Source: an uncultured Muribaculaceae bacterium (GTDB lineage: Bacteria; Bacteroidota; Bacteroidia; Bacteroidales; Muribaculaceae). From it: a stretch of 6,898 nucleotides of DNA. Below, piece by piece: positions 1-4,853 of the stretch (position 1 is its first letter; each line of letters begins with the position of its first letter). The translations under genes were made by a program, and so were the position numbers. The notes beneath the pieces were generated by a model that was not told the origin of the DNA, did not search any database, and worked only from the letters and a program-made list of their open reading frames with translations. Location of the stretch: the NCBI GenBank assembly GCA_947178235.1, contig CAMWXQ010000059.1, positions 1 to 6,898 on the forward strand, in the 5' to 3' direction.

Positions 1-1127
1 ATCTGGACGGTCTCGGTCTGACCCTCGGGGTAGTTGGTGATGATGACCTTCACGGGATCCATGACGGCCATGCCTCGGGTGGCGATGCGGTTGAGGTCGT
101 CGCGGACGGCGTGTTCGAGGAGGCTGATGGAGTTGAGCGCCTCAAACTTGGTGTATCCGATGGTGTTGATGAAGTTGCGGATCGACTGGGGAGTGAATCC
201 GCGGCGGCGCAGGCCCGAGATGGTCGGCATACGGGGGTCATCCCATCCGGCGACGAGGCCCTCCTTCACGAGCTGCAACAGCTTGCGCTTGGACATCACC
301 GTGTAGGTGAGGTTGAGACGGTTGAACTCGATCTGTCGGGGGCAGTAGGTCTCGTCGGCGAGCTCCTTGACGAAGTACTCGTAGAGGGGACGGTGGACGA
401 CGAATTCGAGTGTGCAGATCGAGTGTGTGACCCCTTCGAAGTAGTCGCTCTGGCCGTGTGCGAAGTCGTACATCGGGTAGACCTTCCACGTTGTGCCGGT
501 GCGGTGGTGGGGGGTCTTGATGATGCGGTACATGATCGGGTCGCGGAAGTGCATATTGGGGTTGGCCATGTCGATCTTGGCGCGGAGCACTCGCGAGCCC
601 TCGTCGAACTCGCCGGCGTTCATGCGCATGAACAGGTCGAGGTTCTCCTCGGGGGTGCGGTCGCGGTAGGGGCTGTTCTCGCCTGGCTGCGTGGGTGTGC
701 CCTTCTGTCGGGCGATCTCCTCGGAGCTCTGGTCGTCGACGTATGCCTTCCCCTCCTTGATGAGACGGACGGCGAGGTCGAAGAGCTGGGGGAAGTAGTC
801 CGATGCGTAGTACTCGCGGTCGCCCCAGTCGAAGCCGAGCCACTTGATATCCTCGCGTATCGAGTCGACGTACTCCACATCCTCCTTGACGGGGTTGGTG
901 TCGTCGAAGCGGAGATTGCAGGTTCCCCCGAACTTCTCGGCGATGCCGAAGTCCATGCAGATGGCCTTGGCGTGGCCTATGTGGAGGTATCCGTTGGGCT
1001 CGGGCGGGAATCGGGTGTTGAGCCGGCCGCCGTTCTTGCCCTCCTGTAAGTCTTTGAGTACTGCCTCTTCAACGAAGTTGAGACCCTTGTTCTCAACCCC
1101 GGGTGACTGTGTTTCGTTTGTCTCCAT
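1..1127 (-). CDS. glnS: Glutaminyl-tRNA synthetase (GlnRS), C-terminus cut by window edge
   Basis: Cytoplasmic class I aminoacyl-tRNA synthetase that charges tRNA-Gln with glutamine using ATP. The first 375 codons are present; full-length bacterial GlnRS is roughly 550-580 residues, so most of the C-terminal anticodon-binding barrels lies outside the window. The class I signature [12 protein letters not shown] ends with HIGH at residues 49-52. The second ATP-binding signature, in the GlnRS form VMSKR, is at residues 277-281. Between them are GlnRS-typical segments such as RFDDTNP, the start of the tRNA-acceptor binding region ([11 protein letters not shown]), and [12 protein letters not shown]. 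The start ATG at 1125-1127 leaves a normal N-terminus and lies about 35 bp downstream of a TAATTTTG promoter box. There is no Shine-Dalgarno sequence, as is usual in Bacteroidetes. GluRS is excluded by the GlnRS-type motifs. A gene for a substrate, tRNA-Gln(CUG), lies about 0.9 kb away on the other strand. Confidence 0.97.
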   Translation of the reverse strand, partial: METNETQSPGVENKGLNFVEEAVLKDLQEGKNGGRLNTRFPPEPNGYLHIGHAKAICMDFGIAEKFGGTCNLRFDDTNPVKEDVEYVDSIREDIKWLGFDWGDREYYASDYFPQLFDLAVRLIKEGKAYVDDQSSEEIARQKGTPTQPGENSPYRDRTPEENLDLFMRMNAGEFDEGSRVLRAKIDMANPNMHFRDPIMYRIIKTPHHRTGTTWKVYPMYDFAHGQSDYFEGVTHSICTLEFVVHRPLYEYFVKELADETYCPRQIEFNRLNLTYTVMSKRKLLQLVKEGLVAGWDDPRMPTISGLRRRGFTPQSIRNFINTIGYTKFEALNSISLLEHAVRDDLNRIATRGMAVMDPVKVIITNYPEGQTETVQ

Positions 1128-1161
1128 ACTTGGGATATATATCGTTTCGGTGATGAAAATG

Positions 1162-1191
1162 CAAAATTAATTGAATTTTTCGAAACCGCAA
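1162..1191 (-). promoter_or_regulatory. glnS promoter, Bacteroidetes type
   Basis: On the minus strand, a -33 TTG (1189-1191), a 19-bp spacer and a -7 box TAATTTTG (1162-1169) fit the Bacteroidetes consensus TTTG-N19-21-TAnnTTTG. Transcription would start near 1155, giving a leader of about 28 nt before the glnS ATG. The spacer is AT-rich against GC-rich surroundings. Confidence 0.75.
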
Positions 1192-1226
1192 TCGCGGCGG
1201 ATGTTAAATTTGAGGCCTCAGCGCCC

Positions 1227-1859
1227 TCATCCGATCATATCGGAGATGGCCGTGACGATGCCGACGGCCCCCATGACGAGGATGACCGAGGCGAGGATGC
1301 GGTTGACGAGCCACATCGAGCGCAAGTTGAAGTGCGCGCGGACCTTGTCGACAAACCATGTCACCCCGGCCCACCATCCCAGGGCCCCGGCCACGATGCC
1401 GGCGAAGCCCACCGAGTAGTGGTAGAACGTTGGGTCGGGGCCCGGGAAGTTGAAGCGTGCGTAGAGACCTATTATAAGGAAGAGGATGAGCGGATTGGAG
1501 AAGGTGAGGAAGAAGCCCGTGGCGAACTCGCGCAGGAAGCCGTTGGAGACAGGCACGCCCGCCTTCAACACCCTCGAAGGGTTGGAGAAGAAGAGGTAGA
1601 CGGCATAGACGGCGAGGACCAGCGAGCCGACGAGCTGGAGCAGGCTCTGGTGAGTCTCGATGAATCCGGTCACGAACGAGAAGCCGAAGGCCGTGAGCAT
1701 ACAATAGATGATGTCGCTCAGCGATGCCCCCATACCGGTGAAGAGCGCAGGGTGACGCCCGCGGCTCAGCGTGCGCTGAATCACGAGCATCCCGATCGGC
1801 CCCATCGGCGCGGATATGAGCAGTCCGACGAGGGCACCTTTCATCAATATGGCGGCCAT
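1227..1859 (-). CDS. LysE/RhtB-family transporter
   Basis: Predicted inner-membrane exporter of 210 residues, the usual size of the LysE/RhtB family, which exports amino acids and related small metabolites. The N-terminal helix carries the family motif LISAPMGPIGML (P18-x-G20-P21). A GMGASLSD segment follows at about residues 42-49, then hydrophobic helices and a conserved SNP turn (residues 121-123). There are about six membrane segments, and the substrate cannot be inferred. I start at the ATG at 1857-1859 (MAAILMKGALVG) rather than the upstream ATG at 1892, because a promoter -7 box (1875-1882) lies inside the longer version and the conserved helix begins right after this Met. M6 (1844) is a less likely alternative. 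The gene is divergent from tRNA-Gln and in the same direction as glnS, but glnS has its own promoter, so an operon is not required. Confidence 0.9.
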   Translation of the reverse strand: MAAILMKGALVGLLISAPMGPIGMLVIQRTLSRGRHPALFTGMGASLSDIIYCMLTAFGFSFVTGFIETHQSLLQLVGSLVLAVYAVYLFFSNPSRVLKAGVPVSNGFLREFATGFFLTFSNPLILFLIIGLYARFNFPGPDPTFYHYSVGFAGIVAGALGWWAGVTWFVDKVRAHFNLRSMWLVNRILASVILVMGAVGIVTAISDMIG

Positions 1860-1874
1860 GTTTATCACAGACTG

Positions 1875-1905
1875 CAAAATTACGCAAAACATTTGACATC
1901 CCCAA
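1875..1905 (-). promoter_or_regulatory. Promoter of the LysE-family gene
   Basis: The minus strand carries TTG (1903-1905), a 20-bp spacer and TAATTTTG (1875-1882). The -7 box ends only 15 bp before the chosen ATG, so the transcript would have a leader of roughly 8-10 nt. This placement rules out the longer reading frame starting at 1892. Confidence 0.75.
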
Positions 1906-1913
1906 GCCTCGGG

Positions 1914-1949
1914 CCCCCGCCGAGCCGCGGAGCGCGGGGCGAAAGGGGG
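1914..1949. repeat. Bulged GC-rich hairpin between divergent promoters
   Basis: Read on the plus strand: CCCCC (1914-1918), GCC (1919-1921), a GAG bulge, CCGCG (1925-1929), a GAG loop, CGCGG (1933-1937), GGC (1938-1940), a GAAA bulge, GGGGG (1945-1949). This gives 13 Watson-Crick pairs with one bulge on each side. It lies upstream of both the LysE-gene promoter and the tRNA promoter, so neither should transcribe it. It resembles REP-type intergenic structures, but only one copy is visible in this window. Function unknown. Confidence 0.55.
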
Positions 1950-1956
1950 ATTTTGC

Positions 1957-1976
1957 AGATTTTTTCAAAAAAATCT
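1957..1976. repeat. AT-rich palindrome
   Basis: AGATTTTTT (1957-1965) and AAAAAATCT (1968-1976) are perfect inverted repeats separated by two bases. The palindrome sits just upstream of the tRNA promoter -33 box (1985) and could be an operator or simply bent or melted DNA. It is not a convincing terminator for any gene here. Confidence 0.35.
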
Positions 1977-1984
1977 CCCGAAAA

Positions 1985-2016
1985 TTTGGTCGGTTCGGAA
2001 AAAGTGTCTACCTTTG
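1985..2016 (+). promoter_or_regulatory. tRNA-Gln promoter
   Basis: TTTG (1985-1988), a 20-bp spacer and TACCTTTG (2009-2016) match the Bacteroidetes promoter consensus in both elements. Transcription would begin near 2023, about 33 nt before the mature tRNA 5' end. This is the best consensus match in the window, as expected for a highly expressed tRNA. Confidence 0.85.
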
Positions 2017-2055
2017 CATCGTCAAAACGGAAACACCCCCGTCTGACACTCAGAT

Positions 2056-2126
2056 TGCCTTGTGGTGTAATGGTAGCACGTCGGATTCTGGTTCCGCCTG
2101 TGAGGGTTCGAATCCTTCCAAGGCAA
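2056..2126 (+). tRNA. tRNA-Gln, anticodon CTG (CUG)
   Basis: A complete cloverleaf is visible. The acceptor stem TGCCTTG (2056-2062) pairs fully with CAAGGCA (2119-2125). The D arm has GTG/CAC plus a wobble pair around loop AATGGTA. The anticodon arm has loop TTCTGGT (2086-2092) with anticodon CTG at 2088-2090, reading CAG codons. The T arm is GAGGG / TTCGAAT / CCTTC (2102-2118). Four of five anticodon-stem pairs form; the outermost, T2081 against C2097, is a mismatch. The discriminator is A2126. CCA is not encoded and must be added after transcription. The weak U1-A72 pair is the kind of acceptor end known for tRNA-Gln. Confidence 0.96.
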
Positions 2127-2135
2127 CTCTAAGAC

Positions 2136-2175
2136 AAAGAGCTAAGTCTATAACGGATTTGGCTCTTTTGTTTTT
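2136..2175 (+). terminator. Intrinsic terminator of tRNA-Gln
   Basis: AAAGAGC (2136-2142) and GCTCTTT (2162-2168) form a perfect 7-bp stem around a 19-nt loop, followed by TGTTTTT. It begins 10 nt after the mature tRNA 3' end. The long loop makes it moderate rather than strong. Confidence 0.6.
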
Positions 2176-2179
2176 GGTA

Positions 2180-2200
2180 GGCACGGGGGACCCCGGTGCC
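2180..2200. repeat. Small GC hairpin upstream of the CHR genes
   Basis: GGCAC (2180-2184) pairs with GTGCC (2196-2200). GGG (2185-2187) pairs with CCC beyond a single-base bulge, leaving a GGAC loop. It directly precedes the TAGCTAT repeats. It may help end tRNA transcription or act on the downstream genes; it has no T-tract, so it is not a standard terminator. Confidence 0.35.
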
Positions 2201-2204
2201 GACA

Positions 2205-2231
2205 TAGCTATAATAGCTATCTTAGCTATTG
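2205..2231 (+). repeat. Three tandem 9-bp TAGCTATnn repeats
   Basis: TAGCTAT occurs at 2205-2211, 2214-2220 and 2223-2229, at exact 9-bp spacing, with variable last two bases (AA, CT, TG). The first unit is preceded by A, giving the palindrome ATAGCTAT. The array ends 34 bp before the first CHR start codon, in the only obvious place for that gene's promoter, where no clear TAnnTTTG box is visible. It may be a regulator-binding array or a simple tandem duplication. Confidence 0.6.
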
Positions 2232-2265
2232 ACCATCATAAAACAACCCCCAATCCCTCCCCACT

Positions 2266-2853
2266 ATGCCCAACATCTACCGGCAGTTGTTTGCCACTTT
2301 CTTCAAGATCGGGTGCTTCACCTTCGGCGGCGGATGGGCGATGATCTCCATCATCGAGAAGGAGATTGTCGACCGTCACGCATGGATCGAGCGCGAGGAG
2401 TTCCTCGACCTCCTGGCCGTGGCCCAGTCGCTCCCAGGCATCCTCGCCGTCAACATCTCTGTCGCGGTCGGCGACAAACTCAGAGGCAACCGCGGCGCCA
2501 TCGCGGCGGCGCTCGGGACGATTCTCCCGTCGTTCCTCATCATCCTCTGCATCGCCATCTTCCTCACCCCCGACCTCATCAAGAACAACCCCACCCTCTC
2601 GGCCATCTTCAAGGGGGTGCGCCCGGCGGTCGTGGCGCTCATCATCGCCCCGGTCATCACCTCGGCCCGCTCGGCCAAGATCGGGTGGAAGACCGTGTGG
2701 ATCCCTGTGGCTGTAGCGCTGCTGATATGGTCTAAGCTGCCTGTGGTCTCCAATCCTATATTATATATTGTACTCGGCGGCCTCGGCGGATGGTGGTGGT
2801 ACACGCGCCATCTGACGCCCACCAAGGAGGAGAAAGGAGGTGAACGGCCATGA
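2266..2853 (+). CDS. CHR-family (chromate-type) transporter, first half-size subunit
   Basis: Integral membrane protein of 195 residues, the length of short-chain CHR proteins, which work as pairs equivalent to one full-length ChrA of about 400 residues. The N-terminal helix ends in the family motif FGGGWAM (residues 20-26), followed by AQSLPGILAVN (53-63), a PSFLIILCIAIFL helix and GVRPAVVALI before further hydrophobic segments. The hydrophilic tail is lysine- and glutamate-rich, and its codons carry the ribosome site of the next gene. The ATG at 2266 lacks a Shine-Dalgarno sequence, and the 34 bases before it contain no G after 2231. Its stop overlaps the next start by four bases (ATGA). 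Known family members export chromate in exchange for sulfate; the true substrate in an anaerobic gut-type bacterium is unproven. Confidence 0.93.
   Translation: MPNIYRQLFATFFKIGCFTFGGGWAMISIIEKEIVDRHAWIEREEFLDLLAVAQSLPGILAVNISVAVGDKLRGNRGAIAAALGTILPSFLIILCIAIFLTPDLIKNNPTLSAIFKGVRPAVVALIIAPVITSARSAKIGWKTVWIPVAVALLIWSKLPVVSNPILYIVLGGLGGWWWYTRHLTPTKEEKGGERP
2833..2843 (+). promoter_or_regulatory. Strong Shine-Dalgarno site of the second CHR gene
   Basis: AAAGGAGGTGA matches the complement of a typical 16S rRNA 3' end over 11 bases. Its GGAGG core lies 9 nt before the ATG at 2850. It is embedded in the coding sequence of the first gene (codons for EEKGGER). Such a site is exceptional in Bacteroidetes, and it fixes the start of the downstream gene. 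Confidence 0.8.
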
Positions 2854-3419
2854 TCTACCTGCGTCTGATGTGGAGCTATCTGAAAATCGGGCTATTCGGC
2901 TTCGGCGGCGGATATGCGATGCTCGCCCTCATCGAGCGTGAGATTGTCGGCCCGGGATGGATCACGGAGCAGATGTTCACCGACATCGTGGCCATCTCGC
3001 AGATGACCCCCGGCCCGATCGGAATCAACTCGGCCACATACATCGGCTATGTCGCTCCGGGCGAGTCGTCGGCCGCGCTCTCGGGACCCCTGTGGGGAAT
3101 ACTCGGGTCGCTGGTCTGCACGCTTGTGGTTGTGCTCCCCTCCTTCCTGCTCGTGGCCTATACGAGCCATCTCATACGCCGCCACAAGGAGAGCGCCGTC
3201 GTGAAGGGTATCTTCGCGGGGCTCCGTCCCGTGGTCGTAGGCTTGATCGCTTCGGCGGCGATGCTGCTGATGAACGCGGCCAACTTCGGCGAGGAGACCA
3301 TGCAGGTCGTGTGGAGCGTCATCCTCTGCGCGGCGGCCTTCGCCCTCGTCTACTGGGTCAAGTGGCATCCGATACTCATCATCTGCCTCGCCGGCGTGGC
3401 AGGACTGATTATATATTGA
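2850..3419 (+). CDS. CHR-family (chromate-type) transporter, second half-size subunit
   Basis: Integral membrane protein of 189 residues and the partner of the upstream CHR half. It repeats the same layout: FGGGYAM at residues 18-24, then QMTPGPIGIN at 51-60, a long hydrophobic pair of helices (VCTLVVVLPSFLLVAY), and GLRPVVVGLIASAAMLL, with C-terminal membrane helices to the end. The TPGPIGIN form differs from SLPGILAVN in the first subunit, as is usual for the two dissimilar halves of a short-chain pair, which are thought to sit in opposite membrane orientations. The start overlaps the upstream stop (ATGA at 2850-2853) and has a near-ideal Shine-Dalgarno site, so the two are almost surely co-translated. 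The TGA stop (3417-3419) falls inside the first TTGAATT unit of the downstream repeat, so the C-terminus may have been set by that repeat. Confidence 0.93.
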   Translation: MIYLRLMWSYLKIGLFGFGGGYAMLALIEREIVGPGWITEQMFTDIVAISQMTPGPIGINSATYIGYVAPGESSAALSGPLWGILGSLVCTLVVVLPSFLLVAYTSHLIRRHKESAVVKGIFAGLRPVVVGLIASAAMLLMNAANFGEETMQVVWSVILCAAAFALVYWVKWHPILIICLAGVAGLIIY

Positions 3420-3453
3420 ATTCTTGAATTTGGAATTTTGAATTTGGAATTTC

Positions 3454-3469
3454 GAGGCATATCGGCCTC
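3454..3469 (+). terminator. Short hairpin after the CHR genes (weak terminator candidate)
   Basis: GAGGC and GCCTC form a 5-bp stem around ATATCG, 35 bp past the CHR stop. No T-run follows, only AT-rich repeats, so classical termination is doubtful. Nested in the 26-bp arms it would form the apex of one arm of a larger fold. Confidence 0.3.
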
Positions 3470-3504
3470 ATAAGTCTTATAAGTCATATAAATCTTATAA
3501 GACG
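3469..3504 (+). repeat. Four tandem 9-bp TATAAGTCT-like repeats
   Basis: The units are CATAAGTCT, TATAAGTCA, TATAAATCT and TATAAGACG; the next 9 bases (TATAATTCC) partly continue the pattern into the right arm of the inverted repeat. A perfect 10-bp inverted repeat, GTCTTATAAG (3474-3483) and CTTATAAGAC (3494-3503), lies within the array with a 10-bp spacer. The array is very AT-rich against GC-rich genes. Confidence 0.65.
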
Positions 3505-3542
3505 TATAATTCCAAATTCAAAATTCAAAATTCCCCATTCCC

Positions 3543-4853
3543 ATGACTTACTCCTCAGCGATCGACTTTCTGTATTCTTCGCTCCCTGTCTATCAGAAGA
3601 TTGGGCCGGGGGCGTATAAGCCGGGGCTCGGGAATTCCGAGGCTCTCGACGCGATGTTCGGACACCCACACCGCGCGTATCCCTGCATCCATATCGCAGG
3701 GACCAACGGCAAGGGCTCGACGGCACACACCCTCGCGGCCATACTCACCGCGGCGGGATACAGGACGGGGCTCTATACGTCGCCGCACATATACGACTTC
3801 CGCGAGCGCATACGCGTCGACGGCACTAAGATAAGACCCGAGGCGGTGACGGAGTTCGTGGAGAGGTGGATTGAGATTCAAAATTCAAAATCTGAAATTC
3901 AAAATTCGCCACTCGCCCCGAGCTTCTTCGAGCTGACGTCGACGATGGCGTTCAAGTATTTCGAGAGCGAGGGGGTCGACGTGGCCGTCATCGAGACGGG
4001 GCTCGGCGGACGCCTCGACAGCACCAATATCATAACACCGATACTCTCGGTCGTCACCAACATCTCGCTCGACCACACCGCCCTGCTCGGGGACACGCGC
4101 GCAGCCATCGCAGCCGAGAAGGCGGGCATCTTCAAGCCAGGGGTACCCGCCGTCGTGGGCGAGTGGGACGCGGAGACGCGTCCGGTGTTCGAGCGCATCG
4201 CCGCCGCGACAGGCGCGCCGCTATACAAGGCCGACCCCGTCGAAGTCATCTATGAGGCTGATGCCAACTTCTATCCCTCGACCCCGTGGGGCCCGCTGCG
4301 CGGCGAGCTTGCGGGGACACACCAGGCCCTGAACGCCGCCACAATCCTCTGTGCCCTCGGGAGGCTTACGGATAGGTTCGACATAACGCCCGAGGCCGTG
4401 GCCGAGGGATTCGCCCGCGTGACCGAGCTCACGGGGCTGTTCGGGCGGTGGAGCAAGATCGGTGAAGCGCCGCTGACCATAGCCGACACGGGGCACAACT
4501 GTGGCGGATGGGAGCATATCGTCACCAACCTCAACCGCCTCGACCATCCCCGCAAGGGAATCGTGATGGGTTTCGTGGCCGACAAAGATCTCGCCCCGGT
4601 CTTCGGGCTGCTGCGCGGCCTCGCGGGGGATGTGCGCCTCTACTTCGCCGCCCCGACCGCCCCGCGCGGACTGGCGGCGGAGGAGCTCGCCGAGCGTGCC
4701 CGTGCCGAGGGGTTCGACGGGAGGGTCATACCCGACGTGAACATGGCCGTGGCCGAGGCGCGCAAGGATGCGGGTCCCGAGGGGATGGTGCTCGTGGCGG
4801 GGAGCAATTTCTTGATCTCGGACCTCGACCCCGCTCAGTCCCTGGCGAGGTAA
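3543..4853 (+). CDS. folC: Bifunctional folylpolyglutamate synthase/dihydrofolate synthase
   Basis: Cytoplasmic Mur-ligase-family enzyme of 436 residues, a normal FolC length. It adds glutamate to dihydropteroate and to tetrahydrofolates using ATP. The ATP-binding loop GTNGKGS is at residues 53-59 and TSPHIYDFRERI starts at 79. PSFFELT is at 126-132, ETGLGGRLDSTN at 151-162, and NISLDHTALLGD and AAEKAGIFKPGVP (K193, position of the usual carbamylated lysine) follow. DTGHN is at 315-319, and the C-terminal ligase domain continues to the end. The ATG at 3543 gives the family's typical N-terminus; no Shine-Dalgarno site is present. Residues 112-122 (IQNSKSEIQNS) are encoded by an AT-rich heptad repeat, placed in a variable stretch just before PSFFELT. 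The 3' end overlaps the convergent DUF3575 gene by 19 bp. No consensus promoter is visible directly upstream, so it may be read from the CHR genes. Confidence 0.96.
   Translation: MTYSSAIDFLYSSLPVYQKIGPGAYKPGLGNSEALDAMFGHPHRAYPCIHIAGTNGKGSTAHTLAAILTAAGYRTGLYTSPHIYDFRERIRVDGTKIRPEAVTEFVERWIEIQNSKSEIQNSPLAPSFFELTSTMAFKYFESEGVDVAVIETGLGGRLDSTNIITPILSVVTNISLDHTALLGDTRAAIAAEKAGIFKPGVPAVVGEWDAETRPVFERIAAATGAPLYKADPVEVIYEADANFYPSTPWGPLRGELAGTHQALNAATILCALGRLTDRFDITPEAVAEGFARVTELTGLFGRWSKIGEAPLTIADTGHNCGGWEHIVTNLNRLDHPRKGIVMGFVADKDLAPVFGLLRGLAGDVRLYFAAPTAPRGLAAEELAERARAEGFDGRVIPDVNMAVAEARKDAGPEGMVLVAGSNFLISDLDPAQSLAR
3875..3907 (+). repeat. In-frame AT-rich heptad repeat inside folC
   Basis: The units are GATTCAA, AATTCAA, AATCTGA, AATTCAA and AATTC, a 7-bp period over 33 bases with only 7 G or C. 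Because 7 is not divisible by 3, the repeat translates as a seven-residue period (IQNSKSE, then IQNS). The unit AATTCAA is identical to those in the right arm of the intergenic inverted repeat about 350 bp upstream. Its length is 11 codons, so the frame is kept. The orientation is the one free of stop codons. Confidence 0.85.

Larger units (their letters stand above)
3426..3533. repeat. Intergenic inverted-repeat element made of 7-bp units
   Basis: Two 26-bp arms (3426-3451 and 3508-3533) are inverted copies matching at 25 of 26 positions; the one mismatch is G3432 against A3527. The left arm lies in a run of TTGAATT/TGGAATT heptads (3424-3451), with another TTGAATT at 3416-3422. The right arm is AATTCCA, AATTCAA, AATTCAA, AATTCC. 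The 56-bp centre holds a GC hairpin (GAGGC 3454-3458, GCCTC 3465-3469) and 9-bp repeats. No coding potential or transposase is seen. As RNA it would fold into one long hairpin between the CHR genes and folC, which could end transcription or protect the ends of the message. The whole element may be a small non-autonomous repeat. Confidence 0.8.

Noticed and set aside
111..1049. 312-codon open frame on the plus strand
   Set aside because: It lies opposite glnS in GC-rich DNA, has low-complexity composition rich in V, L, E and G, and shows no recognisable family. The minus strand carries clear GlnRS signatures.
1211..1220. Palindrome TGAGGCCTCA as terminator of the LysE-type gene
   Set aside because: It is a 10-base self-complementary stretch with no loop and no T-run; too weak to call.
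1860..1892. Upstream ATG extending the LysE-type protein by 11 residues
   Set aside because: The extension contains the promoter -7 box (1875-1882), so it would not be on the message.
1332..2132. 266-codon plus-strand open frame
   Set aside because: It is antisense to the LysE-type gene and runs through the divergent promoters and into the tRNA; its residues are skewed to E, R and H.
2056..2260. tRNA 3' end as an integration site of a genomic island
   Set aside because: No integrase and no duplicated tRNA 3' end is visible in the window; the following genes look ordinary for the chromosome.
3426..3533. Insertion sequence
   Set aside because: The inverted repeats enclose only 56 bp without coding capacity, and no clear target duplication was found.
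3416..3534. CRISPR array
   Set aside because: Units are 7 and 9 bp with no unique spacers of 30 bp or so, and there are no cas genes.
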